Below, one piece after another: positions 18,259 through 28,910 of a DNA stretch of 64,000 bases. Source of the stretch: SMWN01 sp965221455 (GTDB taxonomy: Bacteria; Pseudomonadota; Gammaproteobacteria; Eutrophobiales; Eutrophobiaceae); contig OZ244890.1 of assembly GCA_965221455.1 (NCBI GenBank), positions 2,046,001-2,110,000 of the forward strand. The letters run 5' to 3'. Position numbers and translations under genes: made by a program. The notes under the pieces are model-generated. The model had not been told where the DNA came from, searched no databases, and was given only the letters and a program-made list of their open reading frames with translations. How positions within the stretch are numbered: the stretch's first letter is position 1; each line of letters opens with the position of its first letter.

Positions 18259-18609
18259 AATAACCTCATGTTAGATATCAGGAATAATTTTACCCCATTC
18301 AGCATTGTAGAAAATTGAATACGAACTCAGGATTATACTGTCAAATCCCGTATAAGGAAGTGATATAATCAGTATTTACGTGATAGGCATATGGGCATGC
18401 CGTTGTGGGTAATAGTGTGTTGTTTGTTGCAACAGGCTACCTGGAAAATAACTGATATCATTATAGACACAGTAATTAGACCTTATGAAGGTAAGGTTCT
18501 CTGTTAATCCAAAGAGAATGAGTCCCATAAATTATGGCATGATCGCTTAAAGATCATAGTAATTCTTCAGCATTACGACATCTTGTTGTTACTGAGAGGA
18601 GAAAGAATC
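18259..18609 (+). other. Divergent intergenic region of about 350 bases
   Basis: It lies between the MxaD-like gene (leftward) and glycerate kinase (rightward), so it should hold promoters for both. No strong consensus -35/-10 pair, operator or conserved RNA was found. Just before the kinase, a GAGAGGAG sequence at about 18594-18601 is the ribosome site. Confidence 0.5.
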
Positions 18610-19776
18610 GTGAAGATTATACTTGCACCTGATTCCTTCAAAGGGAGTCTGACAGCCTTACAAGTTGCGTCAGCACTTGAGAAGGGTATTAAAAGAGTCA
18701 TTCCAAATGCCAGATGTATCAAGGTTCCCATGGCCGATGGTGGTGAAGGTACCGTCCAATCTCTTGTCGATGCTAACGGTGGTAAATTTATTCGTAAGAA
18801 AGTGACAGGACCTGCCGGTAAACCGGTGATGGCACGCTATGGGATGTTGTCTGATGGTGGAACAGCTGTAATTGAGATGGCGGAAGCCTCAGGTTTGCCT
18901 GCGGTTGAAGGAAGCAAAGACAGGAACCCATTGAAAACAACCACCTATGGTACTGGGCAATTAATAGTAGATGCAATTAACAAAGGTGCGAAGCATATTA
19001 TTCTTGGTTTGGGCGGATCTGCGACAATAGATGGTGGAGTGGGAATGGCTCAAGCCCTGGGCGTCATATTTCTGGATAATAAAGGTAAGGAAATAAAAGA
19101 ATTAGGTGCTGGCGGTATGTTGAATAAAATCGTCAATATCGATATGTCCGCTGTAGACATAAAAGTGAAGCGGACCAGGGTCACTGTGGCCAGTGACGTG
19201 GAAAATCCTCTATGTGGCAAGCAAGGTGCAGCCCGGGTTTTTGGGCCGCAAAAAGGCGCGACACCGGCAATGGTCAAAAAGTTAGATGCGAACTTGAAGC
19301 ATTTCGCAGGAGTCATCAAAAAAGATTTGCATAAAGATATTATGAGATTAAAAGGCGCAGGGGCTGCCGGAGGTTTAGGTGCAGGTCTGGTTGCGTTCAC
19401 AGGCGCAAAAATTCGGAGTGGGGTGGATATGGTTGCTGAGGCGACAGAACTATCAAAACACATTAAAGGTGCTGATCTGGTCATTACAGGTGAAGGACGC
19501 ATTGATTTTCAGACTGCCTTCGGAAAAACTCCTTCAGGCGTTGCCAGAGCCGCGAAAAAACAGAAAGTACAAACTATCGCAATAGGCGGCGGGATTATGG
19601 ATGATGCGCGAGGTGTGTTTGAACATGGCATAGATGGATTGGCCAGCGCGTGTGTCAGAGATATGTCTCTGCAAGAAGCAATGAGTCATTCGAAAGTTTA
19701 CCTGGCGAATGCGGCTGAGAGGGTGATGCGGTTGGTTTTAATCGGCAAGAATTTAGGAAAATTCAGGAAAAAGTAG
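18610..19776 (+). CDS. garK: Glycerate kinase (GarK/GlxK family)
   Basis: Phosphorylates D-glycerate to 2-phosphoglycerate, feeding glycerate into glycolysis; 388 residues. The N-terminal LAPDSFKGSLTA, the phosphate-binding MADGGEGT, the glycine-rich LGLGGSATIDGGVGMAQALG and the C-terminal ADLVITGEGRIDFQTAFGK are the family signatures. I start at the GTG at 18610 because GAGAGGAG stands at good spacing before it. The upstream TTG at 18583 would add nine residues before the conserved start. No other glyoxylate-pathway gene is adjacent, so the physiological route is unclear. Confidence 0.93.
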   Translation: MKIILAPDSFKGSLTALQVASALEKGIKRVIPNARCIKVPMADGGEGTVQSLVDANGGKFIRKKVTGPAGKPVMARYGMLSDGGTAVIEMAEASGLPAVEGSKDRNPLKTTTYGTGQLIVDAINKGAKHIILGLGGSATIDGGVGMAQALGVIFLDNKGKEIKELGAGGMLNKIVNIDMSAVDIKVKRTRVTVASDVENPLCGKQGAARVFGPQKGATPAMVKKLDANLKHFAGVIKKDLHKDIMRLKGAGAAGGLGAGLVAFTGAKIRSGVDMVAEATELSKHIKGADLVITGEGRIDFQTAFGKTPSGVARAAKKQKVQTIAIGGGIMDDARGVFEHGIDGLASACVRDMSLQEAMSHSKVYLANAAERVMRLVLIGKNLGKFRKK

Positions 19777-19914
19777 CAATAATGAATCTTCAATTAAAAT
19801 AAAAAGAAGATATTCAACTATTGTAGTCAGCATAAATCCACGCCGCATATATTCCAGGGGTCTTCATGATGAAGTTGTGAATTCGACTGGCATCCAAAAT
19901 ATCCATGACGCTGT

Positions 19915-19932
19915 ATTGTCAGCTTTGACAAT
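19915..19932 (+). repeat. Short perfect inverted repeat upstream of avtA
   Basis: ATTGTCA, a 4-base gap, then TGACAAT. It lies about 120 bases before avtA in a gap of 278 bases otherwise without features. It could be an operator or chance; there is no T-run, so it is not an obvious terminator. Confidence 0.3.
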
Positions 19933-20054
19933 GGCCGATCACATGGCGGCTGGTGCTTTATCTCGATTCACTTGTTTGCCTTACACGTTGATTATGAATA
20001 TGTTTGAATATTAACTTTGCTCAGACTTAGCCGAAGGTTCTTCAAAAACATACA

Positions 20055-21317
20055 ATGAATATTTCCAGGTTTGCCTCACGATTTGATATAAATTCAGGCA
20101 TCGTTCAACTCATGGATGATTTGGGAAGAGCCTTATCTGAAAATAATGAAATGTTGATGATGGGAGGAGGTAACCCAAGCCATATTCCTGAAATGCAGCA
20201 GTTTTTTCATGAAAAAATGCAGCGTGTACTGGATCGACCGGCTGAATTCGCGCATATGATTGGTGATTATGGACCGCCTCAGGGCGACACTCCATTCCTG
20301 GAAGCAATTGCTGATTTACTCAATGATGGGAATCACTGGAACTTGAGTTCAAAAAATGTTGCGCTTACAGCCGGGAGTCAAGCGGGTTTCTTTTTGCTGT
20401 TTAATATTTTTGGCGGTGCATGTACTGATGGAATAAAACGACGCATATTATTGCCTATGGCACCGGAATATATTGGTTATGGTGATGTTGGTATATCCGA
20501 CGGATTATTCATTACGGAGAGACCTGAGATAGAAAAATTTGATGATCATACTTTTAAATACCATGTCAATTTCAGTCAATTAAACATTGATAACAGTATC
20601 GGGGCAATTTGTATTTCACGCCCGACAAATCCCACGGGGAATGTATTAACCGATGTAGAAGTTAACCATTTATCACAATTGGCTGAAGATAATAACATTC
20701 CACTTATCATTGACAATGCCTACGGTATGCCATTTCCTGATATTGTTTTTGCAGATGCAACATCTGTTTGGAACGAAAACACCATACTCTGCATGAGTCT
20801 GTCCAAAATTGGACTGCCTGGTGTGCGTACAGGAATTATTATTGCCAATGAAGAGGTCATTGAAATTATTACCAGGATGAATGGAGTGCTTAATTTATCT
20901 ATCGGTAGCGTAGGACCCACTATTGCGCATGATCTGGTAAGCAGTGGTGAAATTGCCAGACTGAGTAGAACTATCATTAAGCCTTATTATGAAAAAAAAT
21001 CATTGTATGCTTTGGAGTTATTACATAAGGAGTTGGCAGGACTGGAATATTTTATACATCGATCTGAAGGTGCTATTTTTCTCTGGCTATGGTTCCCCGA
21101 TCTGCCAATTAGTTCGGATGTTCTATATAAACGCCTTAAAGGCAGAGGCGTTCTAATTGTATCTGGACATTATTTTTTTCCAGGGTTGGAAGATGACTGG
21201 TGGCATAAGAATGAGTGTATACGCATTACCTATTCAATGGATAAAAGTGTTATTAGGCAAGGTGCCAGAATTATCGCCGAGGAAGTGAGAAAGGCATATA
21301 GTTTAGTCACCGAATAA
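20055..21317 (+). CDS. avtA: Valine-pyruvate aminotransferase
   Basis: PLP-dependent fold-type I transaminase that interconverts valine plus pyruvate with 2-oxoisovalerate plus alanine; 420 residues, as in E. coli AvtA. Closely matching stretches include MGGGNPSHIPEMQQFF, LPMAPEYIGYGD, ICISRPTNPTGNVLTD and IIDNAYGMPFPD. The PLP lysine is in CMSLSKIGLPGVRTG. The C-terminus overlaps convergent sohB by 15 bases. Confidence 0.95.
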   Translation: MNISRFASRFDINSGIVQLMDDLGRALSENNEMLMMGGGNPSHIPEMQQFFHEKMQRVLDRPAEFAHMIGDYGPPQGDTPFLEAIADLLNDGNHWNLSSKNVALTAGSQAGFFLLFNIFGGACTDGIKRRILLPMAPEYIGYGDVGISDGLFITERPEIEKFDDHTFKYHVNFSQLNIDNSIGAICISRPTNPTGNVLTDVEVNHLSQLAEDNNIPLIIDNAYGMPFPDIVFADATSVWNENTILCMSLSKIGLPGVRTGIIIANEEVIEIITRMNGVLNLSIGSVGPTIAHDLVSSGEIARLSRTIIKPYYEKKSLYALELLHKELAGLEYFIHRSEGAIFLWLWFPDLPISSDVLYKRLKGRGVLIVSGHYFFPGLEDDWWHKNECIRITYSMDKSVIRQGARIIAEEVRKAYSLVTE

Positions 21318-22292
21318 TTTCATACCCAGTGAAAATACTCTTTCGGAAACTGACTTTTTACGTGTTTTCGATATTTCGTAAATATCAGCATTATCAGATG
21401 CATTATACAAGTAGTCATCACTGGTTATGAGTTCATCTACAAGTTTTAATTCGAGTGCCCTTTTCCCATACCAATGTTCGCCAGTGGCTATCGTTTCGAT
21501 ATCTACTTGATTTCGATTATCTTTAATAAATTCTTTGAATAACTCATGTGTATCTTCGAGTTCTTCCTGAAACTTACTTCGATCTTTATCACTATTTTCT
21601 CCAAACAATGTCAATGTCCGTTTGTAATTTCCCGCTGTTAATTGCTCATAATCGATATCATGTTTTTTCATTAGGCGATGGAAATTAGGTAGCTGAGCGA
21701 GTACGCCGATTGAACCGATGATGGCAAAAGGGGCGGCGATAATTTTATTTGCGACACAGGCCATCATATATCCACCACTTGCAGCGACCTTATCTACGGC
21801 AACCGTCAGAGGTATTTTCCTATCACGAATTCGTTTGAGTTGAGACGCAGCCAGACCATAACCATGGACCGTCCCCCCGATACTTTCCAGTATTAGAACA
21901 ACTTCATCAGAAGCCTTGGCGACAGTCAATACAGACGTGATTTCTTCTCTTAGCGACTCGACCTCACTTGCTTTTATATCACCTTCAAAATTGAGTAAAA
22001 ATATATTTTTTTTTGTAGAGTGCTTTTTGAATGAATTCTTTTCTATTTCTTTATGTTTTGATTTGAGTAGTTTAGTCGACTTCTTAAATTCTTTCCTATT
22101 CAGTACCTGTGACTTGATTAGCATACCCATTTCCTCGAATTTATGATTAATATTTTTAACTTCAATATGTCCATATTGCGAAGACTTGGCACGTAAGATG
22201 ATAATGATTGTTGCAACAGTAGCTATAAAAAGTGTCAATACAACCGACAACAATTTTGAAAGAAATAACAGGTATTCTATAAAATGTTCCAT
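21303..22292 (-). CDS. sohB: SohB-type inner-membrane S49 peptidase
   Basis: Signal-peptide-peptidase-like serine protease anchored in the inner membrane; 329 residues. One N-terminal membrane helix at about residues 12-33 is followed by a charged linker and the S49 fold. The Ser/Lys dyad is Ser172 in DKVAASGGYMMACVANKI and Lys224 in TAGNYKRTLTLFGEN. LLNFEGDIKASE and ESIGGTVHGYG are the usual strand-loop blocks. It converges on and overlaps avtA. Confidence 0.94.
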   Translation of the reverse strand: MEHFIEYLLFLSKLLSVVLTLFIATVATIIIILRAKSSQYGHIEVKNINHKFEEMGMLIKSQVLNRKEFKKSTKLLKSKHKEIEKNSFKKHSTKKNIFLLNFEGDIKASEVESLREEITSVLTVAKASDEVVLILESIGGTVHGYGLAASQLKRIRDRKIPLTVAVDKVAASGGYMMACVANKIIAAPFAIIGSIGVLAQLPNFHRLMKKHDIDYEQLTAGNYKRTLTLFGENSDKDRSKFQEELEDTHELFKEFIKDNRNQVDIETIATGEHWYGKRALELKLVDELITSDDYLYNASDNADIYEISKTRKKSVSERVFSLGMKLFGD

Positions 22293-22969
22293 TGGTATAA
22301 ATCTGTGTGTAGTTTATGAAATAGATATATACTGCAGTCGTTCAATTCAGTTTATTCCCGAAATGAGTTCATTAGATTGTCTGGGAATGATCATTGGGGT
22401 ATTCGGTCAACACATTTTTCGATAAGAAATTAGTATTTATTTGGCTAGGGAGTCGATTGATGTATTGGATTACCGCCATGAGTCCAAGCTATAATTGTAA
22501 AATACTTTTCCTGTCAATTTTTGTGTAAAAACACACTTAATACTACAGATTTCTCTGCATCGATCAATCTTCATTCTTGTGCTTATGTTCTGGATTCATA
22601 ACCATTATAGAGAACGAATCCTGCATCGTATCAAAGATAATTTTACTGTACCAAGGACACATAATAACTGATGTGCTGTAAAGTTAGATAGTGAATTTTC
22701 TAAAGCAGGCATTACTTTCGAAGCGACAATAGTATTGTCCATAGCCTCCCGTTTGTAATTCGCGCATATATCCATCCCGATTATGTGTTTCCGGCCTTTA
22801 GTTTTTATCTCTTGAACACGATGTCCCTATTAGGATCGCTTGTTGATATGACAATGGTCGGTATATCCAGGCAGAACAACAGAATTTGCGACTAATTCAA
22901 CTTACCTCCGCAAGATTATTTAAAGTGGGGTAAAACGGGGAGATGACATCAAGATTATAATAACGAATT
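22293..22969 (-). other. Noncoding stretch of about 680 bases
   Basis: Lies upstream of sohB and downstream of the chpA-like gene, both leftward. It must hold the sohB promoter and any transcript end from the chemosensory operon. I found no convincing ORF, terminator hairpin with T-run, or repeat. Confidence 0.5.
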
Positions 22970-25900
22970 TTAATTCAATAGCTTGAAAACATGATCCAAT
23001 AAATTTTCTTCTGAGAATGGTTTGTTCAAGTAAACATTAACTCCTGACCTCTTTGCTTGTTCTCGATGCTTTTCAGTAGATGTTGATGTGACCATAATCA
23101 CCGGAATATTTGCCGTCTCATGATTCGTGCGTACATAAGCGGTTAATTCCATGCCATTCATTCCCGGCATTTCCATGTCCACGAGCAGGATGTCGGGAAT
23201 CTTTTTCTCGATTATTTTTATGGCTTCCAGGCCATTTTTGGCTGTCCTCAGATTACATCCGGCATCTTTGACAACTTGACCAAGGGTAATGCGTGCACTT
23301 AGCGAATCATCTACGACTAAAGCGGTTGGCAGTGCCGGACGGAAGTCAACTTGTTCCAAATTATCATCGTCAGCCTTTTCTTTATTTCGTGCAGATGTAC
23401 GTAACAACTCGGGGATATCAAGTACTGGAACAACGCTACCATCACCAAGAATCGTCGCGCCGGTGATGCCACGAATATTGCCCATATATTTTCCTATAGA
23501 CTTGACGACCAATTCTTCGCTGCCTATTAATTCCTGGATATATACAATCTTGTGGATGTCTTCGTCGCGAACCAGCAAAGCAGGCCCGGTGATCCGTTCG
23601 TTCATGCGCCTATCGCCTGGAAAATCAATTAAAATTTCCAGATTAACCAATTCCAGAAGTTCATCGCCTATTTTGCACATCAATACGTTTTCAGAATCTA
23701 CTATTCGGCTGTCAGAAAGATCCAGTATCTGCTCAATGCCTCTACCTGAAACAGCGAGCATCTTATTTCTGTGTCTTATTACCAGGATGCGTGTCGATAT
23801 TAATGTGACAGGAATTTTCAACTCAATTAGACAACCTTTATCTTTTTCAGACTGGATGTGCAGAGTTCCCTGCCTGGCAAGAATTTGTGAATAGACGACA
23901 TCCATACCGATACCTCGCCCTGATACTCGCGTGACTTTTTTGCTGGTGGAGAATCCTCGCCTCAATATCATGCGTTCGAGTTCCAATGGCGTAGGTTTTT
24001 CATGAGGTTCAATGAAGTTGCGGCTGATTGCTGTGGTATGAATTTCGTCATGATCCAATCCTGCACCATCGTCTTGACAACGTATAATAATTTCCGTCCC
24101 CGTGGATGAAAATGATAAATCAATCCTGCCTTCAGCATCTTTATTTTTATTTGTACGCTCGTCATAACCCTCTATGCCATGATCAACAGAATTACGCAAA
24201 ATATGAATTAACGGATCAATAAGGTCATGCAAAATATCACTATCTATCAATGTGTCAGTACCGCTTAAATGCAGGGTGGCCTGCTTACCAATAGTTCGAC
24301 ATGTTTGTCTGACACTTCTTTGCAATCCAGGTATAATGGTTCCAGCGGGAACCATGCGAATACCCATCACGAGTCTTTTGACTTCTTTGTGTAAACGTGA
24401 TTGATCAACGGCGATTTCGTCCAATTCATGCAGTTCATGTTTAATTTTTTTATTTAATTCAGCAGAATCTGAAATTGTTTCTGCCAGTCGATTCGTTGTT
24501 GTATACAGTTCGTTGTATTTATCTAACTCAAGAGACTCGAACACTTCATTTTGACTGACTGACTGTGATATCACGGACGTTCGACATAATTCGATTTGTT
24601 GTTTAAGTTGATTGATCAATTGATGAGATGCCTGGTTTTGTTTGATTAATTCATCCTTTTCAATAAAGGAGTTCTTTATTTTCTTCTGTAATTGTGTGGT
24701 GACAGTGATGGTTTCACTTAGTACCTGGACAAGATCGTCGACAATTGCAGCTTCTACCCGTAAAGTGGAAATAGCTGGATTCTTATCATCATCAACTGTA
24801 TCAATTTCTTGTTTTGTTGCCAGATTCCTTGCAACAAAGCCTGAATCAGCAGCCGAATCTTCATCAAAAATTCCAATGCCTTCGTTTTCAAGACGATTAA
24901 TCCAGTTGAGGATATCCTGTAGTATCTTCAGTGCACTTTCTGGAGTTTTTCCATGCGTCGTGAGTGAGTGACTCATTTCATCGAGACAATCGGAAGCATT
25001 TATCAAAGATGATGCTAATAACCCGGAAGGCGGTCTATTGTGCTGACCTAAAAACTGTAATATATCTTCCAGCCGGTGTGCCAGCGTTGCAATGCCACGA
25101 ATTCCAATGGTATCCGCAGTGCCTTTCATTGTATGTGCAATACGTTGAGCTTTCTCTATCTCTTTACTATCACCATTGCTATGGATTAATGCGTGGATGA
25201 CATTTGAGAATCTTTTAGTTTGAGAAGGTAATTCCTGTAACAGGCTATCAAGTAGATTCGCACTTATGTCAGTGGGTAATTTCAGTGAAATGTCTTCAGC
25301 AAAAGCCTTTGCCTGTCCGGGTTTCTTGCTATCTTCTGCAGAAGCGTAAGGAGCATTCAGTAAGTCGATGAGTGCATGCGTTTTTTCGGCGATAAGTGGT
25401 TCTATCCAGTCATCAGAACTTGATATATCGACGATTTTTTCGCCACTACCATCCTTGCCCAGCAAGGATAAATATTCTTTTACGGCTTTGGGCCAGAACC
25501 TGATTAAGTTATTCTGGTTTTGTGACGTAATTACACTGCCTTTTTCAATAAGGATTATGTTTTCAAGAATAATTTCGTTTGCCTGGTACAGGCCGTCAAG
25601 CTCGCCATCCCGACATGCCTTACCAAACCTTTTAAAACGAACTGTCAGTTGTGAGAATGTATCAACTCTTAATTTATCACTGACTGTCTCTGATATAATG
25701 CCTTCTATTACATCTTCAACATATTCTTCAATCCGTTGAATTTCTTCCATGAGCATGTCAATCAACATCGGACTGACAGGATGAGCTTTATCCGCTGTAT
25801 TGACTTCTTCCATTAAGTCACTAGCGGCACTATCTAAAACCGTGTTCTCCGGTTTGGACTCTTCATTGGTAATCCTGTCAGTAACCTCAAATATTTCCTT

Positions 25901-26734
25901 AAGTACAGAGATATCCGACCTGGTAAGTGACGATGGCCAATGATGATCAACCAGGGCATTCATCATGGAAAGAATCACAGTGTCGTCCGTAGGTGCATTT
26001 ATATAACGATCAGCATCGTCTATCCATTCTGCCAGGGCAAGATACTGATCGTCTGACAGTTTCCTGCCGTCATATTCCAGATCTTGAAGATCCTGTTGCA
26101 AGAATAAACAAATGTCTTTAAATACAGGCAAGTTAGATTCAGATGCAATCATACCCAAGCGATCCAACTGTTTAATAATATTACCCAGTGCTGGATTGGT
26201 GTCAGACCGATAGTCTTTTAGTACCTGTCTCAGTTGTGCCGGAATATCTTCTAATTTTGGGTCTGATGTAACAATTTTTCCAACTATTTCCGGCTTATTA
26301 ATTTTTTCGTTCGTGGTGCTGCCGATAGAACTATCTAAAGGCACCAGCATCTCTTTCATAAAATTGGTATCAATATCAGTTAATGGTGTCGGCCAACAGT
26401 CGGCTTTGAAGATTTTTAATATATTTTTTGCGCTATTATCATCAGGACGATTGATATAATCCCTGGTCAAGTCAACCCAGTAAGCAAGTTGTCGCTGTTG
26501 TGACGCCCTATAAACAGAATCATCATCAGGTATTTCGAGCAAAAAGCCCTGAAGCAAAAAACAGACGTTCTGGAAACCGGACATATTTTGTTTCCCCGCA
26601 TATAGACCGGTCTCTTCCAGTTTTTCGGCAACAGATTCCAATGTCGTATGTACATCCTGCTTCTGGTAGTTTGCCACGAGTTCAGAAAGTTCTTCTATGT
26701 GTTGTATCAGTATGCGAGTAGATTCTGTGACCAC
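22970..26734 (-). CDS. chpA: ChpA/CheA-like hybrid histidine kinase with C-terminal receiver
   Basis: 1254 residues. Three degenerate repeats fill residues about 15-120, 165-275 and 325-455, each with a Cys/Phe-rich helix, a W-x-D segment and a WP or W-I-E-P-L end. A single clear Hpt domain has His534 (RIAHTMKGTA). The kinase core shows N-box HILRNSVDHGIE (844-855), DDGAGLD (888-894) and GRGIGMDVV (939-947). A CheW-like domain follows at about 975-1110. The receiver has DD1142-1143, phospho-acceptor Asp1186, Thr1216 and Lys1238. By homology to Pseudomonas Pil-Chp it would control type IV pili or twitching. It is the last gene of the leftward operon, and no separate PilG/PilH-type regulator is nearby. 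Confidence 0.92.
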   Translation of the reverse strand: MVTESTRILIQHIEELSELVANYQKQDVHTTLESVAEKLEETGLYAGKQNMSGFQNVCFLLQGFLLEIPDDDSVYRASQQRQLAYWVDLTRDYINRPDDNSAKNILKIFKADCWPTPLTDIDTNFMKEMLVPLDSSIGSTTNEKINKPEIVGKIVTSDPKLEDIPAQLRQVLKDYRSDTNPALGNIIKQLDRLGMIASESNLPVFKDICLFLQQDLQDLEYDGRKLSDDQYLALAEWIDDADRYINAPTDDTVILSMMNALVDHHWPSSLTRSDISVLKEIFEVTDRITNEESKPENTVLDSAASDLMEEVNTADKAHPVSPMLIDMLMEEIQRIEEYVEDVIEGIISETVSDKLRVDTFSQLTVRFKRFGKACRDGELDGLYQANEIILENIILIEKGSVITSQNQNNLIRFWPKAVKEYLSLLGKDGSGEKIVDISSSDDWIEPLIAEKTHALIDLLNAPYASAEDSKKPGQAKAFAEDISLKLPTDISANLLDSLLQELPSQTKRFSNVIHALIHSNGDSKEIEKAQRIAHTMKGTADTIGIRGIATLAHRLEDILQFLGQHNRPPSGLLASSLINASDCLDEMSHSLTTHGKTPESALKILQDILNWINRLENEGIGIFDEDSAADSGFVARNLATKQEIDTVDDDKNPAISTLRVEAAIVDDLVQVLSETITVTTQLQKKIKNSFIEKDELIKQNQASHQLINQLKQQIELCRTSVISQSVSQNEVFESLELDKYNELYTTTNRLAETISDSAELNKKIKHELHELDEIAVDQSRLHKEVKRLVMGIRMVPAGTIIPGLQRSVRQTCRTIGKQATLHLSGTDTLIDSDILHDLIDPLIHILRNSVDHGIEGYDERTNKNKDAEGRIDLSFSSTGTEIIIRCQDDGAGLDHDEIHTTAISRNFIEPHEKPTPLELERMILRRGFSTSKKVTRVSGRGIGMDVVYSQILARQGTLHIQSEKDKGCLIELKIPVTLISTRILVIRHRNKMLAVSGRGIEQILDLSDSRIVDSENVLMCKIGDELLELVNLEILIDFPGDRRMNERITGPALLVRDEDIHKIVYIQELIGSEELVVKSIGKYMGNIRGITGATILGDGSVVPVLDIPELLRTSARNKEKADDDNLEQVDFRPALPTALVVDDSLSARITLGQVVKDAGCNLRTAKNGLEAIKIIEKKIPDILLVDMEMPGMNGMELTAYVRTNHETANIPVIMVTSTSTEKHREQAKRSGVNVYLNKPFSEENLLDHVFKLLN

Positions 26735-26793
26735 TGATTGCTTACCTGAATTTGGAATACGGTATTGAAAGATTTTATGGATAAAAACCGAAG

Positions 26794-28302
26794 TTATTCA
26801 ATTAATTTAATATCCATATCCATATCCAGTGTCACTGTTTTCTCATTTGCCATGGAATTAGTTACAGTTCTGCCGGCACCCGCATCTATATTCATACGAG
26901 GATTCAGTGTAATGCCCGGGTTTTCTTCATCAATAATTTTTGCGTGTACTTCCTTAAGTGTAAAGCCTGAGACTGCATTCACGAGTGATAGGGCTTGTTG
27001 TGCCAGTCGGGTTATATGAACCGTTTGTTCTCGTAAATAATCTGCTGTCGTGTTGATGTTATTTCGGACAATATCAACACGTTCGCATAATTTACCGGCA
27101 TGTCGATTTTGCATGGAGGTGCCCTGCACAATTTTTTGTATCATATCGACGATGTAGTCCGTCGTCGTTTGAGTGGCATGTATCTCATTATCTGCTTGTG
27201 TTGCAAGTCTATTTCCCTCAACCGTTTGACCATTGAGTTCATTTATGATGTCTACGATACCGGCTGTTTCCAATTGTATATTGTTGATTATTGTTTTTAT
27301 TTCAGAGCTTGCTTCACGAGAACTTTCAGCCAATCGCTGAACTTCATCCGCCATAACGGAAAAATTACGACCTGCTCCACCTGCGGATGCAGCATGCATA
27401 CCTGCATTTAATGCAAGTATGTGCGTTCGTTCAGAGATATCATTGACCAAATTCACCGCAGAGTTAATTTCTTGAGAATACTCACCAAGTCGTTCAATAC
27501 GTTTCTCGGTTTCACGAATGATATCCCTGATTTTGTTAATGCCAGTGATGGTATTTGTTACTGTGTTCCTGGCTGCTTTGGTCGATTTACTCGCGTTATC
27601 GGCCGCAGTATTGGAATGTTCGGCGAGCTTATTAATTTTAGCCATGATATCTGACGTTGATGCCAATTCCGTTACTATGGCCTTTACGATATTCATTTCA
27701 TTTTCAGCCAGTAGTATCACGTCATCGGATTGTGCTTTTACGAAATTAGACGTTTCTGAAATTTCCTCTGAAATATTTATCACTTCAGTTAAAACTCTGG
27801 AGGTTTCAGAAGACATGATGTTAAGTGCATCTGCAATCGGACCGGTTAAGTCCTCGCTGACTACAGCTGTAACGGTGAGATTTTTTTTAGCGAGTTGAGT
27901 GACGGTCTCAAGTAATTTCAGGATAGAATTATTCAATGTTTCATTTTTGTTTTCGATGGCTGTTATGGCAACCATATGATCGTCAAGTATTTTGTTGATG
28001 GATCCGCTGATGTCACCTGGTTCATCATCATTTTCAATGTCAATACGTGCTTTTACATCTCCTTCAACTACGTTTTTCAACACTTCATCAATATGTAGAA
28101 ATAGTGCGTTATTCTGTTTGACGAAGATGCGGGTAAATATCATGCTTAAGATGATAACCAGAAAAAGTCCAGCTAGAGATAGATTGCTAATCGATTCAAC
28201 TTCTGCTGTGCAGGCAAAGAGTGCAAACGAGGCCACGAATAACAGGCTATTTAATATCATTAATGAGATGATTCGATTTTTTGATTTCATATTGATTAAC
28301 AT
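26794..28302 (-). CDS. pilJ: PilJ-like methyl-accepting chemotaxis receptor
   Basis: 502 residues: two membrane helices at about residues 12-31 and 40-60 with almost no periplasmic loop, a HAMP-like segment, and a long coiled-coil signalling domain. The hairpin tip ISERTHILALNAGMHAASAG, followed by GRNFSVMADEVQRLAESSREA, resembles PilJ (Met and His where most receptors have Ala, Ile and Glu). Lack of a periplasmic sensing domain suggests sensing in the membrane or through partners. A second ATG at 28290 would shorten it by four residues. It lies between the CheW and ChpA genes. Confidence 0.9.
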   Translation of the reverse strand: MLINMKSKNRIISLMILNSLLFVASFALFACTAEVESISNLSLAGLFLVIILSMIFTRIFVKQNNALFLHIDEVLKNVVEGDVKARIDIENDDEPGDISGSINKILDDHMVAITAIENKNETLNNSILKLLETVTQLAKKNLTVTAVVSEDLTGPIADALNIMSSETSRVLTEVINISEEISETSNFVKAQSDDVILLAENEMNIVKAIVTELASTSDIMAKINKLAEHSNTAADNASKSTKAARNTVTNTITGINKIRDIIRETEKRIERLGEYSQEINSAVNLVNDISERTHILALNAGMHAASAGGAGRNFSVMADEVQRLAESSREASSEIKTIINNIQLETAGIVDIINELNGQTVEGNRLATQADNEIHATQTTTDYIVDMIQKIVQGTSMQNRHAGKLCERVDIVRNNINTTADYLREQTVHITRLAQQALSLVNAVSGFTLKEVHAKIIDEENPGITLNPRMNIDAGAGRTVTNSMANEKTVTLDMDMDIKLIE

Positions 28303-28359
28303 TCTGTACGCTCGTCTATAATCCCCGTTTTAAGCCGGGTTATATTACTAAACATGTTA

Positions 28360-28902
28360 TTACTTTTCGCAATTTATATTGCCGAGAACTTTATGAATAT
28401 CAATCTCTAACCAAATTTCATCAGCAATATCATAGGCCGTATTGATACACTCTGAAAATATTTCCGGAGTCCCCGGGGGCAGTGGTATTTTGCAGACTTT
28501 TTTTTCGTTAATTTCCACCGTGATCGGTAACGTATGAATTAACAGTCCAACCGCGTTATTTCCTTTGCCGATTACAAATACGAGATTGCTTACCGCCCCA
28601 GTTGTCTTGTTGTCGGTTAAAAATTCACCAATTTGAAAAACCGGTATGATGTTACCACGGAGATTTATCATTCCACTCATCCATGAAGGCATATTAGGGA
28701 TTGGATAGATAGTTGATTTGGTGGTTACTTCACACAGGACTGTTTTACCAAAAAGTAAATTCTGCTGACAAATATTAACACCATATCGGGTGTGTCTAAT
28801 TTGATCGTTCTGTACGATATCAATGTCTTGAAACGGATCAAAATGATCGGTTTGTGAATTGAATTTTATCCAGTCCGGTCTGATGTTATGCTCGTCGCGC
28901 AT
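28360..28902 (-). CDS. CheW-like coupling protein (PilI-like)
   Basis: 180 residues, a single CheW domain. The pattern IYPIPNMPSWMSGMINLRGNIIPVFQI is the CheW hallmark and should link the PilJ-like receptor to the ChpA-like kinase. A 35-residue N-terminal stretch precedes the domain, as in PilI. It starts 8 bases after a small unknown gene and ends about 60 bases before the receptor gene. Confidence 0.9.
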   Translation of the reverse strand: MRDEHNIRPDWIKFNSQTDHFDPFQDIDIVQNDQIRHTRYGVNICQQNLLFGKTVLCEVTTKSTIYPIPNMPSWMSGMINLRGNIIPVFQIGEFLTDNKTTGAVSNLVFVIGKGNNAVGLLIHTLPITVEINEKKVCKIPLPPGTPEIFSECINTAYDIADEIWLEIDIHKVLGNINCEK

Positions 28903-28910
28903 AAAAATTA

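Noticed and set aside
23289..23894. Plus-strand ORF of 201 codons within the chpA-like gene
   Set aside because: It is antisense to the conserved CheW-like and receiver region, with Ser/Ile-rich composition typical of a shadow frame.
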